Shown here in pieces: positions 36,401 to 49,883 of a stretch of DNA of 64,000 nucleotides. Source of the stretch: Owenia fusiformis (Eukaryota > Annelida > Polychaeta > Sabellida > Oweniidae); assembly GCA_903813345.2 (NCBI GenBank), contig CAIIXF020000006.1:31538024-31602023 (forward strand), read 5' to 3'. The translations under genes were made by a program, and so were the position numbers. A model generated the notes under the pieces. That model saw only the letters and a list, made by a program, of their open reading frames with translations. It had not been told where the DNA came from and did not search any database. Every line of letters starts with the position of its first letter. The first letter of the stretch is position 1.

Positions 36401-39400
36401 TTCCGGTGCATCACCTTACCACGTGATCTATGACGTCACTTCCGGTGCACGTGACCTATGACGTCACGTCCGGTGGTAGTGGCAGGTGCAGGTGCAGGTT
36501 GCAGGTCGAAAGGCCCGCCGTATACTACTGTGGAAGCTGATGTCCTGAATCACTTTAAGACTAAGCTTGACAGACTATGGAGTGACCACCCAGCCAAATA
36601 CAACTATAGAGCCTTAAAGTAAACACAAGTCGATTAATTGGGGTCAATGCTAAACGATTATGCTCTTTTTATCTTAAGAACGGCCAAAGGTCAAGACGAC
36701 CTAAGCAGTGAAAACTATAACTATAACTACTATAACTATAACCCAATTTTCTGTTTGAATTATAATATTATATATGAAGTGAAAACCAATATTGCATATA
36801 CAGTGTATAATGGGAGATATGATATTATATTTCAGTGCCTATGCCCTATTTTCTCCTGTGATGGCTGGGAAATCACCACTACAGAGGGCCTAGGCAATCA
36901 GAAGACAGGATTTAATGTAATCCAGCAGAGTTTAGCAGACTTCAATGGAAGCCAATGTGGTTTTTGCAGTCCGGGGATGGTTATGAGCATGAAAGGGTAA
37001 GTAAAATATATTTAGTTTGTTGTTTACCCGGAACTCATGAAACTAACTTTACATAATGAAGCAAGAAAACATTTTGATCCCTTATGTTAGGGAATAGGAG
37101 TGTAAGGGATTAAGAGACTGTTTTATCTCCAAAACTGAACGATAGTGATACTCTTAGGCTACTATGTGCAAGATTTTAGTGAATTTGGTTCATCAGTTGC
37201 TGAAAAAATACTTATCTAAAAGTGTCTCATTTTTTGGAACACCTGATATATTTGAATGAAGATACTGACCTTTACTGTGTTATTTTGCAGGTTATTTTCA
37301 AATAACAAGAAACCCACTGCTGACCAGGTGGAGAGGGCTCTAGATGGCAACATCTGTAGATGCACAGGTAAAGTGCAGAATGTATTGATATGTCTCATTA
37401 TAGGGCACTTTATCAGCTCTTAGGGCTGTTCCACAACATTACAAAATTATCTGCAATTCATTGCTAATTGATATGAAACAACACTGAATCTGAATTACTA
37501 TGATATTTATAGGGTTCTGTCCCATACATGTATATTGCATTAGGGAATTACTGAATCTGAATTACTATGATATTTATAGGGTTCTGTCCCATACATGTAT
37601 ATTGCAATGGGGAATCACTGAATCTGAATTACTATGATATTTATAGGGTTCTGTCCCATACATGTATATTGCATTAGGGAATTACTGAATCTGAATTACT
37701 ATGATATTTATAGGGTTCTGTCCCATACATGTATATTGCATTAGGGAATTACTGAATCTGAATTACTATGCTATTTATAGGGTTCTGTCCCATACATGTA
37801 TATTGCAATAGGGAATTACTGAATCTGAATTACTATGATGTTCATAGGGTTCTGTCCCATACATGTATATTGCAATGGGGAATTACTGAATATGAACCAG
37901 AACAACGGCAACGCCAAAGCGTAGCGAATCCCATCGAACAGAAATGGCTGGCATTTTTACAAACGAAGCGCAAATATCATAAAACAACACACCAGAAAAA
38001 AGGCCACCATTTTCAAAATGGTTGCTCACTAGCCAAGTTGTCATCAGAAGAAATAATATGCTTTTAAGTAGCCATCTCTAAAATTTTTGAAAAATCGCAC
38101 ACATACTTGTAAAATAGCACACATAAAAATGGTGGCCATTTTTCAAAATGGCCGACTACTCCCCAAAGTTTTATTAGACAATGTGCCATGCTTAAAGTAT
38201 TCACATATCAAATATGAACAAAATCGCTCCACTACTTTTCGAGTAATAGTAAAAAACATTAAAATGGCGGCCATTTTACAAAATGGCCACCTTCTACCAA
38301 AAGCGTCATTAGAAATAGACAGTGTGCCATCGGATGCTTATAGTATTCACATACCAAATATGAACAAAATCACTCCACTACTTTTCGAATTATAGTGAAA
38401 TACGTTAAAATGGCGGCCATTTTTCAAAATTGTTTTCAAAATGGCCACCTTCTACCAAAAGTGTCATAGGACAGTGTGCCATGCTTAAAGTATTCACATA
38501 CTAAAAATGAACAAAATCGCTCCACTACTTTTCGAGTTATAGTAAAATATGTTAAAATGGAGGCCATTTTTCAAATTTATTTCAAAATGGCCACCTTCTA
38601 CCAAAAGTGTCATAGGACAGTGTGCCATGCTTATATTATTCACATACCAAATATGAACAAAATCGCTCCACTACTTTTCGAGTTATTGTAAAATACATTA
38701 AAATGGCGGCCATTTTGAAAAATGGCCGCCTTCTACCAAAAGTGTCTTTAGACAGTGTGCAATGCTTTTAGTATTCACATACCAAATATGAACAAAATCG
38801 CTCCACTATTTTTTGAGTTACAGCAAAAATCGTAAAATGACGAGTAAAGGCCGCCATTTTTCAAGATGGCTGCCATGTGCTTCTTTAATATCTACATTTG
38901 TAGTATTATTAATGTCCTTTATAATTTTTTTACATTTAAAACATATTGCTATTGCAGTTTTACATATTGCACCTAAATTACTGAAAAATCGTCACTAAAA
39001 TGGCCGCCATTTTGAAATGAGCGGCCATTTTGAAAATCGGCTTTCGAGCAGAACTTCTACCCCCATAGGGTATATGTGTACAAAATATGAACAAAATCGG
39101 GCCAACGGTATTTGAGTTATTGCCCGGACGGACAGACGTACGTACGGAAGGACGGACGGACGGAGGCGTTCCCTATATCCCTCCGAACTTAGTTCGATGG
39201 GATAATTACTCTGATTGTCTAGGGTTCTGTCCCTTACATGTATATTGCAATGGGGAATTACTGAATATGAATTACTATGATTTTCTAGGGTTCTGTCCCA
39301 TACATGTATATTGCAGTGGGGAATTACTAAATATGAATTACTATGATTTTCTAGGGTTCTGTCCCATACATATATATTGCAATAGGGAATTACTGAATAT

Positions 39401-42400
39401 GAATTTCTATGATTTTCTAGGGTTCTGTCCCATACATGTATATTGCAGTGGGGAATCACTGAATCTGAATTACTATGATATTTATAGGGTTCTGTCCCTT
39501 ACATGTATATTGCAGTGGGAAATTACTGAATATGAATTTATATGATATTGATAGGGTTCTGTCCCATACATGTATATTGCAGTGGGGAATTACTGAATAT
39601 GAATTACTATGACATTTATAGGGTTCTGTCCCATACATGTATATTCCAGTGGGGAATTACTGAATCTGAATTACTATGATATTTATAGGGTTCTGTCCCA
39701 TACATGTATATTGCAGTGGGGAATTACTGAATATGAATTACTATGATATTTATAGGGTTCTGTCCCATACATGTACATTGCAGTGGTGAATTACTGAATA
39801 TGAATTACTATGACATTTATAGGGTTCTGTCCCATACATGTATATTGCAGTGGGGAATTACTGAATATGAATTACGATTATATTTATAGGGTTCTGTCCC
39901 ATACATGTTTATTGCAGTGGGGAATTACTGAATATGAATTACTATGATATTTATAGGGCTCTGTCCCATACATGTATATTGCATTAGGCAATTACTGAAT
40001 CTGAATTACTATGATTTTCTAGGGTTCTGTCCCATACATGTATATTGCAGTGGGAACTTACTGAATCTGAATTACTATGATATTTATACATTCCGTCTCA
40101 TACATGTATATTGCAGTGGAGAATTACTGAATCTGAATTACTATGATATTTATACTGTTCTGTACCATACATGTACATTGCAGTGGGAATTACTGAATCT
40201 GAATTACTATGATATTTACAGGGTTCTGTCCCTTACATGTATATTGCAATAGGGAATTACTGAATCTGAATTACTATGATGTTCATAGGGTTCTGTCCCA
40301 TACATGTATATTGCAATGGGGAATTACTGAATTTGAATTACTATGATATTATAGGGTTCTGTCCCATACATGTATATTGCAATAGGGAATTACTGAATTT
40401 GAATTACTATGATATTATAGGGTTCTGTCCCATACATGTATATTGCAATAGGGAATTACTGAATCTGAATTACTATGATATTTACAGGGTTCTGTCCCTT
40501 ACATGTATATTGCAGTGGGGAATTACTGAATATGAATTACTATGATATTTACAGGGTTCTGTCTTTTACATGTATATTGCAGTGGGGAATTACTGAATAT
40601 GAATTACTATGATATTTATACTGTTCTGTCCCTTACATGTATATTGCAATAGGGAATTACTGAATCTGAATTACTATGATATTTACAGGGTTCTGTCCCA
40701 TACATGTATATTGCAATAGGGAATTACTGAATTTGATTTACTATGATATTTACAGGGTTCTGTCCCATACATGTATATTACAGTGGGGAATTACTGAATA
40801 TGAATTACTATGATATTTACAGGGTTCTGTCCCTTACATGTATTTTGCAGTGGGGAATTACTGAATATGAATTATGTACTATGATATTTATAGGGTTCTG
40901 TCCCATACATGTATATTGCAGTGGGGAATTACTGAATATGAATTACTATGATATTTATACTGTTCTGTCCCTTACATGTATATTGCAGTGGGGAATTACT
41001 GAATATGAATTACTATGATATTTATAGGGTTTCGTCCCATACTTGATGCAATGAAAAGTGTGGCAATGAAAGTAGCAGACCTTGAGGTAGGACAATTGTC
41101 ATTGTTTTCTTATGGGAATGCTTTGAAGACATTATTTTAAAATACTATTTTGAGTCTGGTTTTATTAAAAGGGGACCTTAATTTTCAAAGGGGAAGGCAG
41201 ATTAAATAAGTATTTGTTATTTTTTTAGGCTTAATGTATTTCAAAACATATGAGATATTTACCCAGAATGTTCAAGACCACTGAGAAGTAGTTTTTATGA
41301 AATTAACAGAAGACATATTTCGAAGATAAATGTAAAGCATCCCAGTATTGTTTCCACCAGGAAATTGTGACATACATGTAGTGGTGTCACCTCCAATGTT
41401 ATAGTCAGTTGCAATATGTGTTCAGCAATTGTTGCAGCAAACTTGGTAATCTTCTGTTTGACTTGAGCTTTCTGTGAGGACATAACAAAAAAAAGTTATT
41501 ATGTTATCAAGAATTTAGAATTTGAATTGTGTACCCTAACTTTATCTTTTGAGGAATATGATGTGCAATTTGTTTCAATTCCCTTCCATGTAAGTGAAAC
41601 ATGTATGCAATGCTGTACATATATGTACGTACACCTTGTAGGACATAGCGAAATGTAGTGGATCAACCAGTTGTAAGCAGAGCTGTTCAGCAAAAAGAGA
41701 GTTTCAGAAAAAGGTGGAGCCTGTGCATATGGTTTTCACTTCCAGCCAGTGGTACAGGCCAACCTCAATTGATCAGCTCTATGATGTCATGAAGGCAAAT
41801 AGAGACAAACTCATCAAGCTTGTTGTTGGGAACACTGCACAAGGTAAAAACCTGTTGTCAGGGGCAAGTTGGAAATAATCTTATCAGAATTAGTAAAGAA
41901 CCTAATAACATTTGGAAGGCATGAACGTATTTTCTAAAATGGTAAAGGGCAGGCAGTAACCATGAATGTAAATGAATGTATAAATAACTTTGTAGATATT
42001 TATTCATGATGACTGTTTTGTATGCAGGTGTATATGGGGATGGTGCAATAGATGTATATATTGATACAAAGTCAGTACCAGAGCTCTACCACATAAAGGT
42101 ATGTACCAACACATTCTCACCATATAGATCTAATGCATCAAGGATATGTACCAACACATTCTCACCATTTAGATCTAATGCATCAAGGATATGTACCAAC
42201 ACATTCTCACCATAAAGATATAATGCATCAAGGATATGTACCAACACATTCTCACCATTTAGATCTAATGCATCAATGATATGTACCAACACATTCTCAC
42301 CATTTAGATCTAATGCATCAAGGATATGTACCAACACATTCTCACCATAAAGATCTAATGCATCAAGGATATGTACCAACACATTCTCACCATTTAGATC

Positions 42401-45400
42401 TAATGCATCAAGGATATGTACCAACACATTCTCACCATTTAGATCTAATGCATCAAGGATATGTACCAACACATTCTCACCATTTAGATCTAATGCATCA
42501 AGGATATGTACCAACACATTCTCACCATTTAGATCTAATGCATCAAGGATATGCACCAACACATTCTCACCATTTAGATCTAATGCATCAAGGATATGCA
42601 CCAACACATTCTCACCATTTAGATCTAATGCATCAAGGATATGCACCAACACATTCTCACCATATAGATCTAATGCATCAAGGATATGTACCAACACATT
42701 CTCACCATAAAGATCTAATGTATCAAGGATATGTACCAACACATTCTCACCATATAGATCTAATGCATCAAGGATATGTACCAACACATTCTCATCATTT
42801 AGATCTAATGTATCAAGGATATGTACCAACACATTCTCACCATTTAGATCTAATGCATCAAGGATATGTACCAACACATTCTCACCATATAGATCTAATG
42901 TATCAAGGATATGTACCAACACATTCTCACCATTTAGATCTAATGCATCAAGGATATGTACCAACACATTCTCACCATATAGATCTTATGCATCAAGGAT
43001 ATGTACCAACACATTCTCACTATTTAGATCTAATGTATCAAGGATATGTACCAACACATTCTCACCATTTAGATCTAATGCATCAATGATATGTAACAAC
43101 ACATTCTCACCATTTAGATCTAATGTATCAAGGATATGTACCAACACATTCTCACCATTTAGATCTAATGCATCAAGGATATGTACCAACACATTCTCAC
43201 CATAAAGATCTAATGCATCAAGGATATGTACCAACACATTCTCACCATAAAGATCTAATGCATCAAGGATATGTACCAACACATTCTCACCATTTAGATC
43301 TAATGCATCAAGGATATGTTCCAACACATTCTCACCATATAGATCTAATGCATCAAGGATATGTACCAACACATTCTCACCATATAGATCTAATGCATCA
43401 AGGATATGTACCAACACATTCTCACCATTTAGATCTAATTTATCAAGGATATGTACCAACACATTCTCACCATAAAGATCTAATGCATCAAGGATATGTA
43501 CCAACACATTCTCACCATAAAGATCTAATGTATCAAGGATATGTACCAACACATTCTCACCATTTAGATCTAATGTATCAAGGATATGTACCAACACATT
43601 CTCACCATTTAGATCCAATGCATCAATGATATGTACCAACACATTCTCACCATTTAGATCTAATGTATCAAGGATATGTACCAACACATTCTCACCATTT
43701 AGATCTAATGCATCAAGGATATGTACCAACACATTCTCACCATAAAGATCTAATGCATCAAGGATATGTACCAACACATTCTCACCATAAAGATCTAATG
43801 TATCAAGGATATGTACCAACACATTCTCACTATTTAGATCTAATGTATCAAGGATATGTACCAACACATTCTCACCATTTAGATCTAATGTATCAAGGAT
43901 ATGTACCAACACATTCTCACCATTTAGATCTAATTTATCAAGGATATGTACTAACACATTCTCACCATAAAGATCTAATGCATCAAGGATATGTACCAAC
44001 ACATTCTCACCATAAAGATCTAATGTATCAAGGATATGTACCAACACATTCTCACTATTTAGATCTAATGTATCAAGGATATGTACCAACACATTCTCAC
44101 CATTTAGATCCAATGCATCAATGATATGTACCAACACATTCTCACCATTTAGATCTAATGTATCAAGGATATGTACCAACACATTCTCACCATTTAGATC
44201 TAATGCATCAAGGATATGTACCAACACATTCTCACCATTTAGATCTAATGCATCAAGGATATGTACCAACACATTCTCACCATAAAGATCTAATGTATCA
44301 AGGATATGTACCAACACATTCTCACTATTTAGATCTAATGTATCAAGGATATGTACCAACACATTCTCACCATTTAGATTTAATGCATCAAGGATATGTA
44401 CCAACACATTCTCACCATTTAGATCTAATGCATCAAGGATATGTACCAACACATTCTCGCCATTTAGATCTAATGCATCAATGATATGTACCAACACATT
44501 CTCACCATTTAGATCTAATGCATCAAGGATATGTACCAACACATTCTCACCATAAAGATCTAATGCATCAAGGATATGTACCAACACATTCTCACCTGAA
44601 GATCTAATGCATCAAGGATATGTACCAACACATTCTCACCATTTAGATCTAATGTATCAAGGATATGTACCAACACATTCTCACCATTTAGATCTAATGC
44701 ATCAAGGATATGTACCAACACATTCTCACCATATAGATCTAATGCATCAATGATATGTACCAACACATTCTCACCATTTAGATCTAATGCATCAAGGATA
44801 TGTACCAACACATTCTCATCTGAAGATCTAATGCATCAAGGATATGTACCAACACATTCTTACCATTTAGATCTAATTTATCAAGGATATGTACCAACAC
44901 ATTCTCACCATTTAGATCTAATGCATCAAGGATATGTACCAACACATTCTCACCATATAGATCTAATGCATCAAGGATATGTACCAACACATTCTCACCA
45001 TTTAGATCTAATGCATCAAGGATATGCACCAACACATTCTCACCATTTAGATCTTATGCATCAAGGATATGCACCAACACATTCTCACCATTTAGATCTA
45101 ATGCATCAAGGATATGCACCAACACATTCTCACCATATAGATCTAATGCATCAAGGATATGTACCAACACATTCTCACCATTTAGATCTAATGTATCAAG
45201 GATATGTACCAACACATTCTCACCATTTAGATCTAATGCATCAAGGATATGTACCAACACATTCTCACCATTTAGATCTAATGCATCAATGATATGTACC
45301 AACACATTCTCACCATTTAGATCTAATGTATCAAGGATATGTACCAACACATTCTCACCATTTAGATCTAATGCATCAAGGATATGTACCAACACATTCT

Positions 45401-48400
45401 CACCATATAGATCTAATGCATCAAGGATATGTACCAACACATTCTCACCATTTAGATCTAATGCATCAAGGATATGTACCAACACATTCTCACCATTTAG
45501 ATCTAATGCATCAATGATATGTACCAACACATTCTCACTATTTAGATCTAATGTATCAAGGATATGTACCAACACATTCTCACCATTTAGATCTAATGTA
45601 TCAAGGATATGTACCAACACATTCTCACCATTTAGATCTAATGCATCAAGGATATGTACCAACACATTCTCACCATAAAGATCTAATGTATCAAGGATAT
45701 GTACCAACACATTCTCACTATTTAGATCTAATGTATCAAGGATATGTACCAACACATTCATACCATATAGATCTAATGCATCAAGGATATGCACCAACAC
45801 ATTCTCACCATTTAGATCTAATGTATCAAGGATATGTACCAACACATTCTCACCATTTAGATCTAATGTATCAAGGATATGTACCAACACATTCTCACCT
45901 GAAGATCTAATGCATCAAGGATATGTACCAACACATTATCACTATTTAGATCTAATGTATCAAGGATATGTACCAACACATTCTCACCATATAGATCTAA
46001 TGCATCAAGGATATGCACCAACACATTCTCACCATTTAGATCTAATGTATCAAGGATATGTACCAACACATTCTCACCATTTAGATCTAATGTATCAAGG
46101 ATATGTACCAACACATTCTCACCATTTAGATCTAATGTATCAAGGATATGTACCAACACATTCTCACTATTTAGATCTAATGTATCAAGGATATGTACCA
46201 ACACATTCTCACCTGAAGATCTAATGCATCAAGGATATGTACCAACACATTCTCACCATTTAGATCTAATGCATCAAGGATATGTACCAACACATTCTCA
46301 CCATTTAGATCTAATGTATCAAGGATATGCACCAACACATTCTCACCATAAAGATCTAATGTATCAAGGATATGTACCAACACATTCTCACTATTTAGAT
46401 CTAATGTATCAAGGATATGTACCAACACATTCTCACCATTTAGATCTAATGTATCAAGGATATGTACCAACACATTCTCACTATTTAGATCTAATGCATC
46501 AAGGATATGTACCAACACATTCTCACCATAAAGATCTAATGCATCAATGATATATACCAAAACATTCTCACCATTTAGATCTAATGCATCAAGGATATGT
46601 ACCAACACATTCTCACCATAAAGATCTAATGCATCAAGGATATGTACCAACACATTCTCACCATTTAGATCTAATGCATCAATGATATGTACCAACACAT
46701 TCTCACCATTTAGATCTAATGCATCAAGGATATGTACCAACACATTCTCACCATATAGATCTAATGCATCAAGGATATGTACCAACACATTCTCACCATT
46801 TAGATCTAATGTATCAAGGATATGTACCAACACATTCTCACCATTTAGATCTAATGCATCAAGGATATGTACCAACACATTCTCACCATTTAGATATAAT
46901 GCATCAATAATATGTACCTACACATTCTCACCATTTAGATCTAATGCATCAAGGATATGTACCAACACATTCTCACCATAAAGATCTAATGCATCAAGGA
47001 TATGTACCAACACATTCTCACCATAAAGATCTAATGCATCAAGGATATGCACCAACACATTCTCACCATTTAGATCTAATGTATCAAGGATATGTACCAA
47101 CACATTCTCACCATTTAGATCTAATGTATCAAGGATATGTACCAACACATTCTCACCTGAAGATCTAATGCATCAAGGATATGTACCAACACATTCTCAC
47201 TATTTAGATCTAATATATCAAGGATATGTACCAACACATTCTCACCATATAGATCTAATGCATCAAGGATATGCACCAACACATTCTCACCATTTAGATC
47301 TAATGTATCAAGGATATGTACCAACACATTCTCACCATTTAGATCTAATGTATCAAGGATATGTACCAACACATTCTCACCATTTAGATCTAATGTATCA
47401 AGGATATGTACCAACACATTCTCACTATTTAGATCTAATGTATCAAGGATATGTACCAACACATTCTCACCTGAAGATCTAATGCATCAAGGATATGTAC
47501 CAACACATTCTCACCATTTAGATCTAATGCATCAAGGATATGTACCAACACATTCTCACCATTTAGATCTAATGTATCAAGGATATGTACCAACACATTC
47601 TCACCTGAAGATCTAATGCATCAAGGATATGTACCAACACATTCTCACTATTTAGATCTAATGCATCAAGGATATGTACCAACACATTCTCACCATTTAG
47701 ATCTAATGTATCAAGGATATGCACCAACACATTCTCACCATAAAGATCTAATGTATCAAGGATATGTACCAACACATTCTCACTATTTAGATCTAATGTA
47801 TCAAGGATATGTACCAACACATTCTCACCATTTAGATCTAATGTATCAAGGATATGTACCAACACATTCTCACTATTTAGATCTAATGCATCAAGGATAT
47901 GTACCAACACATTCTCACCATAAAGATCTAATGCATCAATGATATATACCAACACATTCTCACCATTTAGATCTAATGCATCAAGGATATGTACCAACAC
48001 ATTCTCACCATAAAGATCTAATGCATCAAGGATATGTACCAACACATTCTCACCATTTAGATCTAATGCATCAATGATATGTACCAACACATTCTCACCA
48101 TTTAGATCTAATGCATCAAGGATATGTACCAACACATTCTCACCATATAGATCTAATGCATCAAGGATATGTACCAACACATTCTCACCATTTAGATCTA
48201 ATGTATCAAGGATATGTACCAACACATTCTCACCATTTAGATCTAATGCATCAAGGATATGTACCAACACATTCTCACCATTTAGATATAATGCATCAAT
48301 GATATGTACCTACACATTCTCACCATTTAGATCTAATGCATCAAGGATATGTACCAACACATTCTCACCATAAAGATCTAATGCATCAAGGATATGTACC

Positions 48401-49851
48401 AACACATTCTCACCATAAAGATCTAATGCATCAATGATATGTACCAACACATTCTCACCATTTAGATTTTCTGTCCTAAAATCTTGTCTGTAATGTCATT
48501 TCTACATGTTTTTTGGTGAATCGTTTAACCATTGCTATTATATGTCCCCTCCTCTTTTCCCCCTTCTCTCCCCTTTCCTCCCCTCTCCCCTTCCCTTCCC
48601 CTCTCTACTTCTTGCTGAATATACAATGAAGCGTTTTCTACACACATTCTATGACATATTAAAAAATACTTTCAGTATGATCCAGAGTTTACCATTGCGA
48701 GTAATGTGACATTGTCTCGGTTGATTAGTGTGTTGACAGAACAGGGCAAGAGGGATGGCTACACCTACTGTACAACACTGGCTGATCATGTACAGAAAGT
48801 TGCTTCTACTCCAGTAAGAAATGTAAGTACCGTGGTAGTTGACCCCAAATCAATTTGCAACACGTTTTGAAACAAAGTTCAAATAGATTGAAATTGTTTT
48901 AAAAACTTTTTCACACTTTTTCTACATACTTCCTTCTACATTTCAACTAGCTAATATATGCACCTACTAGGGACATGGGCTGTTGGCGGGAAATGAATTT
49001 TCTCTGTCAAGGTCAGATGTCTAAATCTAGATGAAATCTAATTTTTCGAGACAAGTTTTCTTTACATCAAAAAATGGTAAAAATAACTTGTTTCAACTTG
49101 CTTCAGTTTGACCAATTTTTTTTTTAATTTACAAGTTCTCAGGAGTTCAAATCTGACCTTACATTTGAGATTAGACCTTTACTTGACTTTCAGTGATCTT
49201 CAAAAGGTCAAAAAAGTTGATTTTTCAAATTGATTTTTTGGATTCAAATTTAGGTCAGCTTAATCACAAAAGACCTTGAGAAGCTTGAGAAGGTTAAATT
49301 GTCGAGGTCAAGGTCATTAAAATAGGTCACAAACTGGGCTACTAAGTTTCTCATATTTTTGGTTGAAAGTCAGAATATACAATCCTCTAAAAGTTCTACA
49401 CATAAACGCAATTGAGAATCTATAAAATTTTGCACCGGTTTTGAGGAGTAGAGCTCAAAAACTAAAAAAGGTCAAATTTCGAAAAATATTTTGAGCATTT
49501 TAAAAAAAATCATCTACAAGTTCTCAGGAGTTCAAATATGACCTTAGATTTGAGATTTGACCTTCAAAAGGAATTTTCTAGATTAAATTTTCAGGGAAGT
49601 TTCTCATGAATAAAGTCTATGACACGTTTTGTGATCGAAAATTGTTTTAATGTAACTTAGTAACTGAGTAACTAACTCTACCTAACTAATTCATGTAATT
49701 GAAACAAAAAGAATTTTTTGTGTATAAAGTTAATCCTTTTCAAACAATGTGGTTGCAATTCATTGTGTGAGCACAGTGCCGTGGTTCCTTTATTATCCCA
49801 ACGAACGAAGTTCGTTAGGGATATAGTGAAGCCCTCCGTCCGTCCGTCTGT

Positions 49852-49883
<32 letters not shown>

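Larger units (their letters stand above)
29666..36529 (-). mobile_element. Polinton/Maverick derivative with 1.6-kb terminal inverted repeats
   Basis: Ends AGTAGTATACGG and CCGTATACTACT are inverted, flanked by a perfect 6-bp duplication GTGGAA (29660-29665 and 36530-36535) inside the LINE gene. Polintons have AG...CT ends and 6-bp duplications. The long inverted repeats run from 29666 to about 31250 and from about 33402 to 36529 (the latter split by the element at 33621-35088). They contain CACGTGAC/TGACGTCA motifs, tandem GGTTACTGATAA-type repeats, and a CCG-type tract at each inner edge. Only two genes lie between, both on the minus strand. Polymerase, integrase, protease and capsid genes of full-length Polintons (15-20 kb) are absent, so this is an internally deleted copy. 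Confidence 0.9.
22230..36835. other. Oxidase intron 2 (14.6 kb) with nested repeats
   Basis: Holds a short unique segment (22230-22730), the 129-bp array with inverted flanks (22731-28537), a LINE fragment (28545-29665 and 36536-36622), a Polinton derivative (29666-36529) and a further element inside it (33621-35088). 36623-36835 is plain intron. Confidence 0.85.

Noticed and set aside
39087-41018. Open frames with repeated 'GFCPIHVYC' as a Cys-rich secreted protein
   Set aside because: By-product of the 67-bp array; frames break with each unit-length change.
42086-48373. Many open frames of 15-residue repeats on both strands (up to 533 residues)
   Set aside because: They arise from the 45-bp array; several frames on both strands are open at once, which real coding sequence would not show.
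42099-48466. CRISPR array
   Set aside because: Units are contiguous tandem repeats with no unique spacers and no cas genes, in a eukaryotic intron.
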